DNA from: Phoma sp. XZ068
Taxonomy: Eukaryota > Ascomycota > Dothideomycetes > Pleosporales > Didymellaceae
Direction: 5' to 3'
NCBI GenBank assembly: GCA_004835665.1
Contig: RBKR01000016.1
Location: forward strand, 930,001-994,000
DNA: 64,000 nucleotides
A program made the translations under genes and the position numbers. Below the pieces are notes generated by a model. That model was not told where the DNA came from, made no database searches, and worked only from the letters and a program-made list of their open reading frames with translations. Each line of letters opens with the position of its first letter. Position 1 is the stretch's first letter. Positions 9,961-21,467 of the stretch are shown piece after piece.

Positions 9961-12900
9961 GCTTGGAGGGTGAAGTTGGGTTCGGTGTGTGTTAGTTCGA
10001 GGGCTGGACTTCACGTGGAGGAAGGGACAGGAGGAAGGAACTGTTTGCTTGGCACGACCAAAACAAGAGGTAATATCCTCACAACAGAAAACACAAAACT
10101 GTTCTGACTGCCATGTAAATGCCATTGTGACTATGAAGCTATCTGGACGGCTGTTAGTCCCTGTCGTCTCGAGAGAAGTGCTGTGGTATGGGGAGATTGC
10201 TTACCTAGCCCTTGACCCAGCTGCCTGCACCACCGATGATGTCCCCGCCTATGCATCTATGCATTATCCTGCTGGTAGCCGTGAAGCTCTCCAGGCCCTC
10301 TTTTCCCCAATTAGTCTGCATTGCACAGGGCTGCAACACAGTGCTTCGCTCACCCACGGCTGCGTTCCCGCATCGAGACAAGCGCTCATGTCAACCGAGG
10401 AAGGTACATCCTAGCGTGCAGCCATGCATGACGATTGCCTTCTTCGATCTTGTGCTCCGTCCTTTCTCGAAACCATTGCTGGTGATGTTCGGGGTCGGTG
10501 CCTGTAGAGCGGTCGTGCGTGCTCGTGGATCTGCTCTTCCCGCTCAAAGTCTCCATTGACCTCTTTTCTCGCCACACCTTCGCCAATGAGCCCCGACCAT
10601 GCACAACATGGTCGTTATAAGACGCTAAACGAAAGCACCGGTGATGCTGGTTGATGGAAGGCGCCGCCGACCTTGGTACCAGCTTCCTGAGGCGCGAAGT
10701 TCTTGTACCGCGCAACGACTTCTTCCCCCCTCGCCGACCGAACGCAACGACCCAGACGACGCAAATTCAACGACTCGAGTCTCCGTCCTTTCGCAACAGC
10801 ATGTACGAGATCCCCGAGAGACACATGTACACTTCTATCACCCTTGAAAGTCCGTGCAGCAACTCGACCTTTGCACAGCGTCACCCAGCGACCCCGCCCT
10901 TCAGCCAGACACACCTCGGGAGCCTGCGGGCTAAGGCGGAGCGGAGCCTACGGGTACATACCTCTTATGCTGGAACAAAAAGGAGATGTGCATAGACGAC
11001 CGCTGAAGACATCCGCGTCCAGGCGCCCGGGATACACTCGGAACACCACCTGGGCGTTGAGTGCAGAAGCACAATTCCCCGTGTGCGCAGTTCCGAGAAG
11101 CACCATGCCGATCTTGAAGTTTTCGAGTAACACGAACAGCGACAACTTGCAGCCAAACGTCTTGGCCTAGTCGCGTGGACTTGAGCAGGTCTCATTTTGT
11201 CCGTGCTACGTGCAAGACTTGTGGGCATGAGCACCACTTGCACCGCTCGAGTCTGGAACTCAAGATTGAAAATCAGGATGAAGCTGGCCGCACGCAACGA
11301 TTGGAGGATGTCCTGACGGGGGTTGGAATCAGCGCAACAGTCCATGTGGTAGTCGTGTCTCTTCGCTATGAAATATCTCGAGAGGAATACGGAGGTGCAC
11401 CCACTCGGAGGACATCGATGTTGCAAATACTGGATGTTCGATGCGGACCAGCTATGCGCCTCATCGGGCCTCGAACTGTTGACTTGCCGGCCTCAATGCT
11501 TAAAGGACTGGAGCGCCCTTATAGACGCGAGTCGAAGAATGTCCCAGTGTATCATGGTGACAGTTGGCGGCTGTTTGGCTTGTCAGTTCTTCTGGTCTTC
11601 AAAGATCACAGCACTCTTACCGCCTGACGAGTGTTCGTTGCTGATTGACATGAAAGAAGTCGAGGTTATGTCAGCTGCATTCTCCGGGACTTTTCCGTAC
11701 TGTCGACCAACGCCAATGAACGACCGAATGAGCGGGGATCCATCGATTTCTGAGAACGATTGTGTTTATCAATCAGAACGGAACTCAGCTTCGATCTCAG
11801 CCGCAACCTGGAGTCTGGAGAACCCCCTACATGTCCGGCTCCTACTTCCCAAAGCGACTCTCCTAGAGTATCAACACGAGGGCTGCAGATGTTTGGCAAC
11901 TAGGTCATCGAAGTATCGACGTATTACCGACTTCGGGTTCCTCTTGGCCTTATACGATCACGAATACTCGCAGTAGTGGTCGAAGCTAGAACGTAGAAGC
12001 TGTGTCACACTCCAAAGTGATAGCTGATGTTTGCACCCCGGACATGGACCCCAAGAATCTGAGATCACGGCCTCGCTCACGCCACCTGTATGTTGATCTT
12101 CGACTCAGAGCCCGTGCTTGTAGCAGATGGCGGTTTCCGGTGCGTCCGTGTTGGCCTTGCGAGCCCGTTGCAAACGGCACCCTTGGAAGCCGTCGAAATG
12201 GATTGTTCGACCCTTCACATCTACACCTGTCGGTACCGTGAAGATGGCTTTGTGGCCGAGCTGCAGTCCAGCCAGAAGCTCTCTGGGGTCGCTTCTATCC
12301 CACAGTTTCGCGATCAGGAGTTTTGCCATGGCTGGTATGTCGTTGCCACCACGACTTCATTGTTCGCGGTGCGTATGATCACCCAAGCGCTGGTATCTGC
12401 GACAACGTGATCCTCTGGCCTTTCTTGCAAGCAGTCGGCCTAGGACTTGGTCACGCCTCATCCTCTGATTGTCCTCTGCCTGTCGCTCGTCCCGCAGTAG
12501 GAGTTTCGGGTGAGGTGGCTTCCGAATTCCCACGGTATGATGTCGCCGACTATGTTTGCCTGCAGAAGCAAACCTTTCCTGGGGGTATGCTTAAGTCCAC
12601 TGGATCTCTCGTATTGTTCGGTGCGGGACCAGGTTCTCAACAGTTGTACATTACTGAGCGGTGTCGTCCTCCCGTGTCATCGAGAGCTTCGTGCTGAAGC
12701 TCTTCGTTCAGCGCACGTGCTTGAGTCTGCAGACAGAGGCGTCGTCGCCTGAAGCTGGTGTCTCGAGAGTTTAGGGACAGGTGTGCGCTGTGTGGTCGTC
12801 TTGCGCCTGCGAGTTCGCCACGTCGTCGGCGAACCTGGTCGGTCCTCCTTGAGGCTGCTGCGATGTCATGAGCAGGAGGCGCGCTTGCGAATCTAGACAC

Positions 12901-13815
12901 GAAGGATCTCTCGTACCTTTGGCATTGTCGAGCCTTTCTTCTCAGCTGTGCCTTGAAGGCTCCACTGCTTCAGGCGGGGAGCTGGGTGGGTTAAGAAGCA
13001 GCCAGCAAGTCTTTGAGACATGCATCATGGTCGCCAAACCGAGCTAGTCTGCGGGCAGAACGAACGAGAGTATGCCTGTCTCCAGAAAGAGAAGAAGAGC
13101 TCTTTGCGATCATGCTTGTCGTTGTTTGTGGTCTGCTCGTGGCGTGTGAGTGTCGAGGAGTGGGAGAGCATCCCGCGAACGGACCTCACCACCATGTGTG
13201 GTGTCGACACAAGAAACCAAGGGGCAAGCCGCAACATACTGTTACAGTGCAGACGCCAGTCATGCGCGTGCAAGTCCTGCGATCTGATGTGCCTGGCCTT
13301 GCGGAAACGTTCGAGTGCAGTGGCCAGCCATTGCAGCAAACCTTCTGCTTGAAAGAGTTTGTGTGGTCCGCTCAGGAGACCAAACACTGCCATCTTCAGC
13401 CCTTGTGTACTATAAGCGACTGTGCAGCTGCATGGGAAAGCTGTCCCATACCTTGTGCAAGCTCCGTGCAAGCTCCAGGCGAGGCTTGTGTCTGTTGAGG
13501 GACGTTGTAGTCTCCTCATTTGAGAAAGAAGCTTTGTGTCAGAGCAGGGAGCGACTCATAAGCATCCAATAAGTTGCTCTTTGGCGAGCCGCGACGATGG
13601 CGAGCTCAGCATCAGTCTCGATGAGCTCATGAGGATGTACTACGGTGCATGTATGCCATGATCCCGGGCCTGCCCATCCAGAGGCTACTGGTATCGCGTA
13701 TTGCTGCTGTCACCTTAGCGAGGCACCTCCACGTCAGACCAATATCGCCATGCTGCGGTTGAGGGCACTGTCAACAACTCCCAGAGACTACACAGAACTC
13801 TGATACCTCAACCTT
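9961..13815. other. Gene-poor region, no supported gene
   Basis: Several ORFs of 100-200 codons overlap one another in conflicting frames (the longest is at 11368-11976, plus). None shows family motifs, and their composition is unusual (many Cys, Trp and Met, scattered charges). I see no transposase, polymerase or terminal repeats. A Cys-rich reading frame at 13112-13498 is noted separately as a weak candidate. Confidence 0.4.
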
Positions 13816-13819
13816 CTTT

Positions 13820-13992
13820 TGGTATATAATGGCCAAAATCCGTGGTTCTTTTGTGTCCAAGCAGCATGTGGCGGTGGTCTTGGGCACCTGGTAACACCAG
13901 CTAACATCTCCAATAGGCCCCCGTTCGAATCTCATTCGGAAAGTCAGTTGACTTTACCACCTCGAGGTGGGTTTATCTTTTTTGCTTTTTTT
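13820..13992 (+). ncRNA. Candidate RNA polymerase III transcript (tRNA-like or SINE-like)
   Basis: In order on the plus strand there is a TATA-like TATATAAT at about 13822-13829, a box A-like TGGTCTTGGGCACCTGG at about 13875-13891, a perfect minimal box B GTTCGAATC at 13923-13931, and T-rich terminator-like runs at 13974-13992. The spacing (TATA about 50 bases before box A, box B about 48 bases after it) fits a fungal Pol III gene. The flanking arms do not pair into a cloverleaf, so it is not an intact tRNA. It could be a tRNA-derived SINE, a decayed tRNA or chance. Confidence 0.3.
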
Positions 13993-15927
13993 GCCCACTC
14001 TCACGTCACTTCCGCAAATGTCATCGACGTGCTGCATTATTTGTAGCTCATACACAGGATCAGGCATGATATGTCTTATTAGCAGCATTTTTTCTGCAGT
14101 GCATTTCCTCGCAGTCCTTCGGGGACGCCTCAGGTCCAAGTAAGCATGCTCTGAAGCCCGTTATAGCGAGCTCCGTGTTCTGGCGCCATGTACAGCTGGC
14201 CCGGAACTGGCTCCAAAGCCATTAGCAACAGTAGCGTGACTTAGATGAGCGATATTCAAGCGCTTGGTATCTTCAACTGCGAGTATGAGCATGGCTCTTC
14301 TCTCCTGGCAGGACGATGTGTCAATAGTTACATCATTTACATGTCGCTAAGCGGGCATCATTGCATCATGGAGACTAGATCTCATTGCCAGCGCCATGCG
14401 CTTCCAGTCAGGAGCAGCACGTTGCATTCGTTCTACCTAGTATCATCGGTCTATATGATCTTCATTTCCTTTGTCATCTCGACTTCCTCTCTCGCCCTTC
14501 ATTCCTGCTCTCGTTTCGGCCTACCTCGTCCTCTCATATTCTTCCCCCCCAGTGCCCTCACATTGGTCGACATGCGCTTAGGTTCTTGCAAACACTTCGG
14601 AGTCCGAATTCAACGAGGCCAAGGGTCCTGCCACAACTCTGCCTCCTACGCTGGGTCAGGGCCCATGTGTTATCTGGTATCGTGCCTGGAAATGGAATGC
14701 CGAGAGAATGGCGCGGTGGTCCTCGGGTAAGGAAGGCGGAATCGGGCGGTTTGCGCGCATGGGTTTGCGGGACAGCATCGAAGCTGATTGTGCGTGAAGA
14801 GTGCATATCTGAAATGCGAACGCTCGGATAACTTTGCTGGCACAGAGGCCCCTCTTCAACTGTGCGCAATCAGTAAGCATGCAGGGGCATTGGCTAATTG
14901 TAGATGTAGGCAGCTGGCTCGTATCGAATAGCACACCTTTGTTTGCCAAACTTACCTCTAGTTCGGTGTCTCATGAGCATCTACGGTCGCCAGCGTCTGC
15001 TGTCTCACAGACACAAACGGGGATTCCTACGCTATGTCCAGTCTTCTCTCTCGCTGCGTGTACTTCTTGATGTCCTGCTGCAGTGCGTGTCAGTCAAGTT
15101 GCCGCGAAGTTTGTCCCACCGCGTCAATCAGCTGCTGCACGCCGAGACCTGTTTGCTCGCAGAACGCCGTAGCTAACCATTACGCAATATTTGATGGCTT
15201 CCTCGCTCATGTCGACGTATGCAGCGGTCTTTTTCATGTGGGCCGGTGGTGGTGCGAGGCTGCGCATGAGTGCGAAGGGGTACGGAGGGGCACCGAAGGG
15301 GCACTAAAAACGGAGTGTGAGGGTCGCGAAGGTATAGAATGAGTCTCGTAGTGCTCTACCTGAGTATCTATATTTTGCTGCGCGAGATTGACATCAGTGG
15401 TGTGTGTGGAGGTGCTGTTTGACGGTGGAGAGGGAAGCTCTTACGACACAAGGCCCAGGCACACGGAGCTAATGGACAATGGACAGGAACGCAACACTTC
15501 GTCCCCAACCTTGCAGCCAGCAGGTCAAGTACGTGGATTGAATTCAGGCAGGGAGCTTCTATGTGGCATGCAATCGTTCCTTCACCGGCAAACGGAACCT
15601 CTGACGCAAGTCGCGATTAACTTACAAAGCCATTTGGGCTGGAAGAGCTACTCATGTTCACCACCAGAGATGGGGCTAAGTTGTGGTCGTTTTTCTATCT
15701 CAACTCTGTTCTTCTTCTTCTTCTTCTTCTTCTTCTTCTTCTTCTTCTTCTTCCTCAGCAGCCTCCACGAAGCTCTACGAGAACAATCTTTGCTGCCTCT
15801 TCTCAGCTCAAACTGTCTTCTCTTTTCTCACTATCCAAGGTCAAACACATCACTCTGTGCTCTCCTTTTCTTACGCTCGACACGACTCCTGCTGTCGTCA
15901 TATCTCTCTTTCCGCTTCACAGCCATA
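13993..15927. other. Gene-poor region with a pyrimidine-rich tract
   Basis: A CT-rich stretch at about 14440-14560 resembles fungal core promoters. A frame behind it (ATG at about 14456, to 14730) begins with a hydrophobic segment and holds several Cys; it is treated only as a weak candidate. The (TTC)15 tract at 15709 and the CT-rich DNA after it appear to be the promoter of the small gene at 16 kb. Confidence 0.4.
15709..15753 (+). repeat. (TTC)15 microsatellite
   Basis: Forty-five bases of perfect TTC repeat are read directly from the sequence. It sits in a polypyrimidine region about 170 bases before the ATG at 15928, where fungal promoters often carry CT-rich tracts. Confidence 0.95.
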
Positions 15928-16046
15928 ATGCCGCCAAGGGTCAGTCAGCTAGGCTCCAATTAGTGGGCAAAACCCACTAAGAATCGATATAGCGTCTATA
16001 CACAGAAGAAGAATGACATCGCGCGGTTGCGAAAGAAGCTGGCGTG
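15928..16046 (+). pseudogene. Broken 5' coding part of the small membrane-protein gene
   Basis: The ATG at 15928 lies behind a CT-rich promoter-like tract. Its frame meets TAG at 15961 after 11 codons, yet stays protein-like after the stop: basic segments such as KNRYSVYTQKKNDIARLRKK run to about 16044, then TGA. The downstream part continues in another frame at ATG 16047. A one-base deletion (or two-base insertion) near 16040 plus the TAG would explain this. An intron removing exactly 15940-15963 would skip the TAG, but 24 bases is too short for a usual fungal intron. It could be a real allele defect or assembly errors. Confidence 0.5.
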
Positions 16047-16410
16047 ATGGTAGGACTCGCATCGTTTGACGAGGCTGTGAAGGAAGAGGCTGCCAGACAG
16101 CTGGAAGACGAGCGATCCTACGTAAGGGCATACCTTCTCCCAGTTTGAAATGCTCCACGTTCAATAAACATGCAAGGCTGAATGTAGTTGCTGATGAGTT
16201 TTGTAGATCCGACGAATAGTTTGGAGGAATTTCCCTCTCATGCCAGATGCACCAGTCGGCAATATTTGGGTTCATCCCAGATTGACTCCTCGTCTTCTCT
16301 CTGGAATTGCTGTCAATGCGGGTGCCTATGGGGTTGTTTGGGGTGCATTTTTGGTTTGCTTGGTGGTGAGGGCCCTCATCTTGTATGGCTACCTTGTTAT
16401 CAGTGGTTGA
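16047..16410 (+). CDS. Small uncharacterised membrane protein (two exons)
   Basis: The exons are 16047-16121 and 16207-16410. The 85-base intron starts GTAAGG and ends TTTTGTAG, and phase is kept. The product has 92 residues: an acidic/basic helix (about residues 8-25), then RRIVWRNFPLMPDAPVGNIW, then about 35 hydrophobic residues forming one or two membrane segments (from LLSGIAVNAGAYGVVW). I do not recognise the family. The preceding DNA encodes what looks like the original N terminus in a different frame with a stop, so the ATG chosen here may be only the first usable start of a damaged gene. An ORF on the opposite strand across the same region is a shadow. Confidence 0.55.
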
Positions 16411-17281
16411 TCTATACATGGTGCCGCAACGCAAAGTTCGTCTGAACGCCTCCAGGATGCAGGTCATGGTCGTGTGCCTTGTTCTAAGGTAATTTGTAGC
16501 CACCTGAGTATCATGCTTTGAGGCGGTCATTGTAGAAGCTGGCATCGAAGACCTTCAGGACCAACAAATATAGTGAGGTTTAGTCGTATTTTCGAATGTA
16601 TGACACGGCTGTGCCTTCGACTACGCGATAACCGGCGAATAAGGCGTCTAGAATGACATTCTACAATCTCACATATGAAGAGGAAATATTTCGGGCGAGC
16701 CAAACTATCGGCATCTTTAGCCACCATCTTGGTTTTCGCAGTGTCCCGCAACTAACACCTCCTGCGTAGTCCGTAACCAGCAGTGCGATTTAGAGATGGC
16801 GTTATTTACGCAAAGGAAGTCTGGGTATCTCAATATAGAATTGGAACGAACTTCGCTAGCCAATACACCATTGCGGTTGACTGTTCGTACAGCTTGAACA
16901 AGGTAGCGTACCGTGACTCTCATTGGCACCAATGTCGGTAAGGTGGCAATAACCAGGAAGTCAAATCCTAGGGGGCCTCCACAAAGACACGACTCGAGAT
17001 GCAAAATGGCAGTACGTCAAGTCACCTGTACAAACTTATTGGGAAGCTTCAAAGATTAGCATGCAGTCGAATTAGAGTTAATTTTGGTTGCATGGCGAAT
17101 GTCGGGTAGTAATCGGGCCATCGGGCACGGGCCGTCGGCTTATGCGGAGTACGCTAGAGCCCTTGCTCATCTTCGATTCCGGCAACGTCAGCCATTCACC
17201 AGCTACACGACACACTTCATAATTAATGTTAAATACCGAGCTGAACATACTCAGCTGATTTGACGCCCTTCTTCTGACGCC
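16411..17281. other. Intergenic, no gene seen
   Basis: Short ORFs only. It contains the 3' flank of the small membrane-protein gene and the promoter of the next plus-strand gene. Confidence 0.45.
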
Positions 17282-18189
17282 ATGGCGCCTTTCGCGCCCA
17301 CGATGCGCGATATCGGGAAAGTCTGTGCGTTTCTAGCAACGTTTCGTCTACCGAAAGAGCTGGTGCTGTGCATTTTGGACGAAGCTCACTACTGGGTGCA
17401 AGACAAGATGGAGTCGAAAGAGCATGTCATCCTTTCAGACAGATCCTGGTCGTCGGACTGGTCAGCCGCGTATCCTTACCTCTATGTACCAGCGTATCGG
17501 CGGCATCTTGCACCACATCTCAAGATTCGCGAGATAGCTTTTACGATTGTAAGCCATGACCAAGGTTGGGCCTCAGAAAACACGAAAGGCACATATGGAA
17601 CCTCATCTTGGTTCGAGGTCTCCATCATTCGACCAAAGGAGATTTCATCATCGCGGCGCGATCGTCACCGTTTGCCCCCCGGCATTCGCGATTTAAGAGC
17701 AATGAATGCCCGCGGTGAGGATGTAGGTGGCGTTTGTGCGGCCTCAAATATCATGCATTCGAGCGGTACGGTTGACTTGATAAGACGTCCCTCATCGGAC
17801 ATTGAGCCTCAGAGATTACACTGTGCAGAAATGATGGAAGACAAATCGCAAGGCATGAGAGAAGGTGAGCACGCTTGGTATTTGCAAGGCAACCAAGTCG
17901 CAAGACAAAAGTCAATCTTTGAAGGAGAAATGGTGAAGCGGTATAACATCACTTGGGGGTGTAAGAATAGTCCTATAAGTACTATAGGGCAGGGCGCTGG
18001 TAGCGGTGATGGCTTCATTGATACATTGGAGCGAGATGACATTATCTGTGTATGGGCTCGAGCAAAGGTAAGTTCTCCCATTGTTTCGCTGCATAACCTC
18101 TGCCCAAAACACAGCTAACAGGACAACAGAGGCGAAGATGGGAAAACCACATCTACGGTGTTCGGATGATCATCCGGTACATGATCTAG
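17282..18189 (+). CDS. Conserved fungal hypothetical protein with SHDQGW motif
   Basis: The exons are 17282-18067 and 18130-18189. The 62-base intron has donor GTAAGT, branch GCTAAC and acceptor ACAACAG, and the model gives 281 residues. The N terminus RLPKELVLCILDEAHYW looks like a short F-box-type helix. It is followed by HLKIREIAFTIVSHDQGW, a GTYGTSSWFEVSI strand, and near the end a FIDTLERDDIICVWARAK block joined to RRWENHIYGVRMIIRYMI. I know this arrangement from uncharacterised proteins of Pezizomycotina; no activity is established. A nearer acceptor at 18121 would change the last exon to a shorter tail without the WEN block, so the chosen acceptor is preferred. Confidence 0.7.
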
Positions 18190-18375
18190 CTTGCGGCTGA
18201 CGACATCGTAACCCAGTGCACCAGCCGATACAACTCAGGCACGGTCCGCGGGCAAGGACATTGCTAACGATGAAAATTTTACTCACGAACGAGGAAATGC
18301 AATAGCATGGGTATCGAAACAGCCAATGCTCCGAACGCAACAGAGCACTGACCTGGAGAAACCGGACGCAAACCC

Positions 18376-18852
18376 TCAACATTTACATTGCGATCCACAA
18401 CTGCAAACACCAAGGCTCGGGAAGTGGGTAACACGCGGATTATCTACCGAAGGAGATCCACTTCGGCGCGTTTCACCCCTAATCGGGTGATCGAGACTCA
18501 CTAAGTCGAGAATGACCCATTGGCTTCCTTGGTCTCTCCGACAGCTTGCATATGACAGCTCCTCGATCCGACCAAGGTCAGCCGTTGGAGAGTACGTTTG
18601 AGGCAGATTTTCCGTGCACCTGGGCTTGCTGGTGGAGGCGTAGATTATGGCGAAAGAACTCGCTAGGAATGCAGCAGTACCCACTTCGTACCACCAAGGC
18701 TGTTTGTACCTACGCTAGACCAAACTACCTCTAGCGAACCGGCGCCGGCTCTAGCTCGTGCTTTCGCAATATGTGCCCTGCAGCCTCTCCTGCTTCCTGC
18801 CGGCGCACACAGCGGCAGTCTGGCTGGAGTCGTGCCAATCGTCTTCGCTCAT
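18376..18852 (-). pseudogene. Relic of a membrane protein, possibly DUF3176-like
   Basis: An ATG at 18852 opens MSEDDWHDSSQT and runs 33 codons to TAG (18753-18751). The same frame meets a second TAG about 11 codons later and then reads a Trp-rich membrane entry (QPWWYEVGTAAFLASSFAII) and on to a stop at 18376. The WWxE entry followed by a hydrophobic helix, and later a short DHPIRG block and HFPSLG, resemble the start of fungal DUF3176 proteins, but that is from memory and the middle is poorly matched. Both stops are TAG, which a single C-to-T change in CAG would give. The copy is far shorter than the family's usual 500-700 residues. It could also be chance. Confidence 0.35.
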
Positions 18853-20413
18853 GACCTTAAGTTCGAGCCTGAGCCTGGGCTGCAGCCATCAGTAAATAAG
18901 CCACGACTGTTTAGTACCCCTAGCTCTGCCGATAGTTGTAAGCTTTCCTGTGTCGCTTGCGAGTGCAGACCAGGCGAGTCACCCGCGATGCGGGAGTACT
19001 GCGGGTAACAGAAGACTCCCATGCTCGCATTCCTCCTTCTGTACACTTGTGGCAAACAGCTCTGCTAGTCGTGGCGACTGCCGGCTATACATGTCGGCTG
19101 TTCGAGAGTATCTGCGGGTGGTTTGCATCATGTCCTCCTCGGTCTGTAACTTACCTTGAGGCTTTGCCCGTGATCGCGTCGGACAATGTGACCTCCTTGA
19201 AAGGTTGGTCTCGCCTCGACTACCATTACTCCCCGGTTCAAAACAAGCATTTCAAGCCAACAATTGTCATTTTGCATCTCAAGCTTCGCACGAGGCCTTG
19301 GCCAATCTACTTACAATTTGTCTTGAGCATACGTTCGATCCTGCAACTATGTTTGACCGTTTGATAACAGGCTGTTTATTCCTCCACACGCTTACGGTCT
19401 AGAGTCATTGGATCATCTTCGACGTTGCAATGACCTCTACGAGCTATAGCAGTTGTGTACCGCACCTCAGGTCGGAATCATGCAACGCCGAGGACCCCGG
19501 AACCTCATCGTCGCGCCGTCAAGCCAACGACTCGCGCACTGGTCCGGAGATAGACGTGCCGGGATTTGATAGGGATGGAAATTCGCCACTTGAGCTTGTA
19601 CGCGGCCCGAATAACGGCTGAGGGCGTGCAATCGGGGCCAGCCCGGGCGCAGCTCTCGGTGTGGTAGGTTGCTATCTCAGTATTTCCTGTAGCTCGCAGT
19701 TGCAGCACCCAAGATGGGGCTTGGAAGTGTTGGTGGATAAATACCCAAGACCTTAATCAGGCGTCAGCCATACGAAGTGACCCTGTTGCCCAGGACAAAT
19801 ATCAGGACCATTTTGGCTGACCCCACGAGATGTGGGAGCGGCTGATACAAGGCTCTGGTCTTCGGTGGCGGCGAGTATCGGGAGCTTGTGGCTTGGAAAC
19901 TCTTTCATCGAAATGAATATGAGGCTAACAATTGGAAGGGCGTTGTTGTCGAGAACTTATCAGGCTGAAAGCGCTGACTAGCATGAGCCCATCCGTTGTG
20001 CTGGAACGGAGATGCCGCGCAGTAACACCAGGTCTGGAATCAGGTTTGCAGCGAAAATTACTCGATATCCACAGTAATGCCTCGACACTGAAAAGAGTGG
20101 TTATGTAAAAGCGTGGAGGCACCACAGACCTTATAGGAAATATGGCGCAATCGCCCACAGCGCGCTGAGACACGAAACTTTTAAGATGGCGCATGCAGTC
20201 AGAATCCTAGCGCAATGCCGGGTGACATCGTTGTTTTCTAACGCTGCCATTCTTATAGGGTAGCACACCATCGCACCCGCTCTGCGGCACCAACACGTCA
20301 GCTATCAACCCCGGCGGGTCGTCCAAGCTTCACCATCAACCACGAACTCTCAACCACAGCGCAACGGAATCAAGCAACAGAAACCGCAGAGCGCAAATAG
20401 CAGATGGAGAGTA
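18853..20413. other. Intergenic, no supported gene
   Basis: Contains short conflicting ORFs and, from about 20240, the likely promoter and leader of the bZIP gene. No RNA gene was recognised. Confidence 0.45.
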
Positions 20414-21467
20414 ATGTCGGAGACCTTTCACTCAACATTTGGACAGCAGATCTTCACCGACGTATCTGCGAGTGGGAATTCGTCTGGACGTGATCGCTTC
20501 GAGATGCTCGACGCAACTCAATTCTATCACAACGACCGCGACTATCAAGCCCCAGGAACACTGCGTCTATCCGGGCAAGACAGTAGCTATGCACACGGCC
20601 ACCCGTTTGCATATGCGTCGCACAGCGGCCCGCCGTCGCTCCCAAGTAAGCGCACCTCTCCTACCACGTTCTTTCCCTGCGTCTGGTTTCTTTTACATCA
20701 TCCATCACTTCTCGGTACCTCTCTCTCCCTCCACTCCCTGCTCGTGGTCTGTACTCTCATTCCTCCAGATTGCCGATTCTGCATGGCGTCATTTCCGAGG
20801 CAAGCACGCAATGTCACGTGAGCACCGCACCCCAAGGGACATTCACCAGCTTAGGTAGGTGCCTATGCAGGGCATCTAGGGTGCTTATGGTCAACATGTG
20901 CTTTAAACTATCGACACGCAGCGATCCGTTTCGCATGTTCTCTTGTTTCCATTCTTCACGATGGCACGATCACTAACGCGCTCCCGAGGCCTGCACACGA
21001 TACCCCCTATGTCGACACACCTCCCGTCACAGTACGAGCCCGATGTCAACATTCTCGATGAGCTCCAAGGCTTTTCCCCAGTCACGGCAGCCTACAACAT
21101 GAACGCATACCGCACTCCCTACCCGGATAGCAATGCAACTTCGACGTCATCAGCTACCAGCCCTGACCCTCAAGTAGGCATGATGGCTGACTCCATCGTC
21201 GTCGAGGCTGATGAAGACAAGCGAAAGCGCAACCAAGCAGCATCCGCACGCTTCCGACAAAAGAAGAAGCAGCGAGAGCAGCAGCTGATGGAGACCAGCA
21301 AGGAGATGCAGGAGAAGACCAGGAAACTAGAGTCTGAGAATGAGGGATTGCGCAAGGAGAATTTGTTTCTGAAGAAGCTTCTTGTAGAGAAGGTAGATCA
21401 CATGAGCGAGGAGGATAGAGAGATGCTGCTGAAAGCGACGGGAGAGGCGCTAAAGAAGGCGTCGTGA
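20414..21467 (+). CDS. bZIP transcription factor, CYS-3/Met4-like basic region
   Basis: The exons are 20414-20645 and 20989-21467, giving 236 residues. The 343-base intron is long for this window, with donor GTAAGC and branch ACTAAC 10 bases before the CCGAG acceptor; the joined codon restores one frame. The basic region KRKRNQAASARFRQKKKQR (about residues 155-173) is followed by a leucine zipper to about residue 212. The NxxASARFR signature is that of the CYS-3/MetR group, which controls sulphur assimilation genes; the exact target here is not known. The N-terminal half is disordered. Reading through the intron would give a truncated product without the bZIP, so splicing decides activity. 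A further exon inside the long intron is possible. Confidence 0.75.

Noticed and set aside
11368..11976. ORF of 202 codons on the plus strand in the gene-poor region
   Set aside because: No motif, odd composition, overlapped by other ORFs in conflicting frames, and no promoter or splice support. It looks like a chance ORF in DNA of balanced base composition.
15949..16545. ORF of 198 codons on the minus strand
   Set aside because: It is antisense to the spliced small membrane-protein gene, whose exons fit much better as protein.
18121..18171. Alternative acceptor for the last exon of the SHDQGW-motif gene
   Set aside because: It also gives an open tail but loses the WEN...IIRY block that fits the end of the protein; the acceptor at 18129 was preferred.
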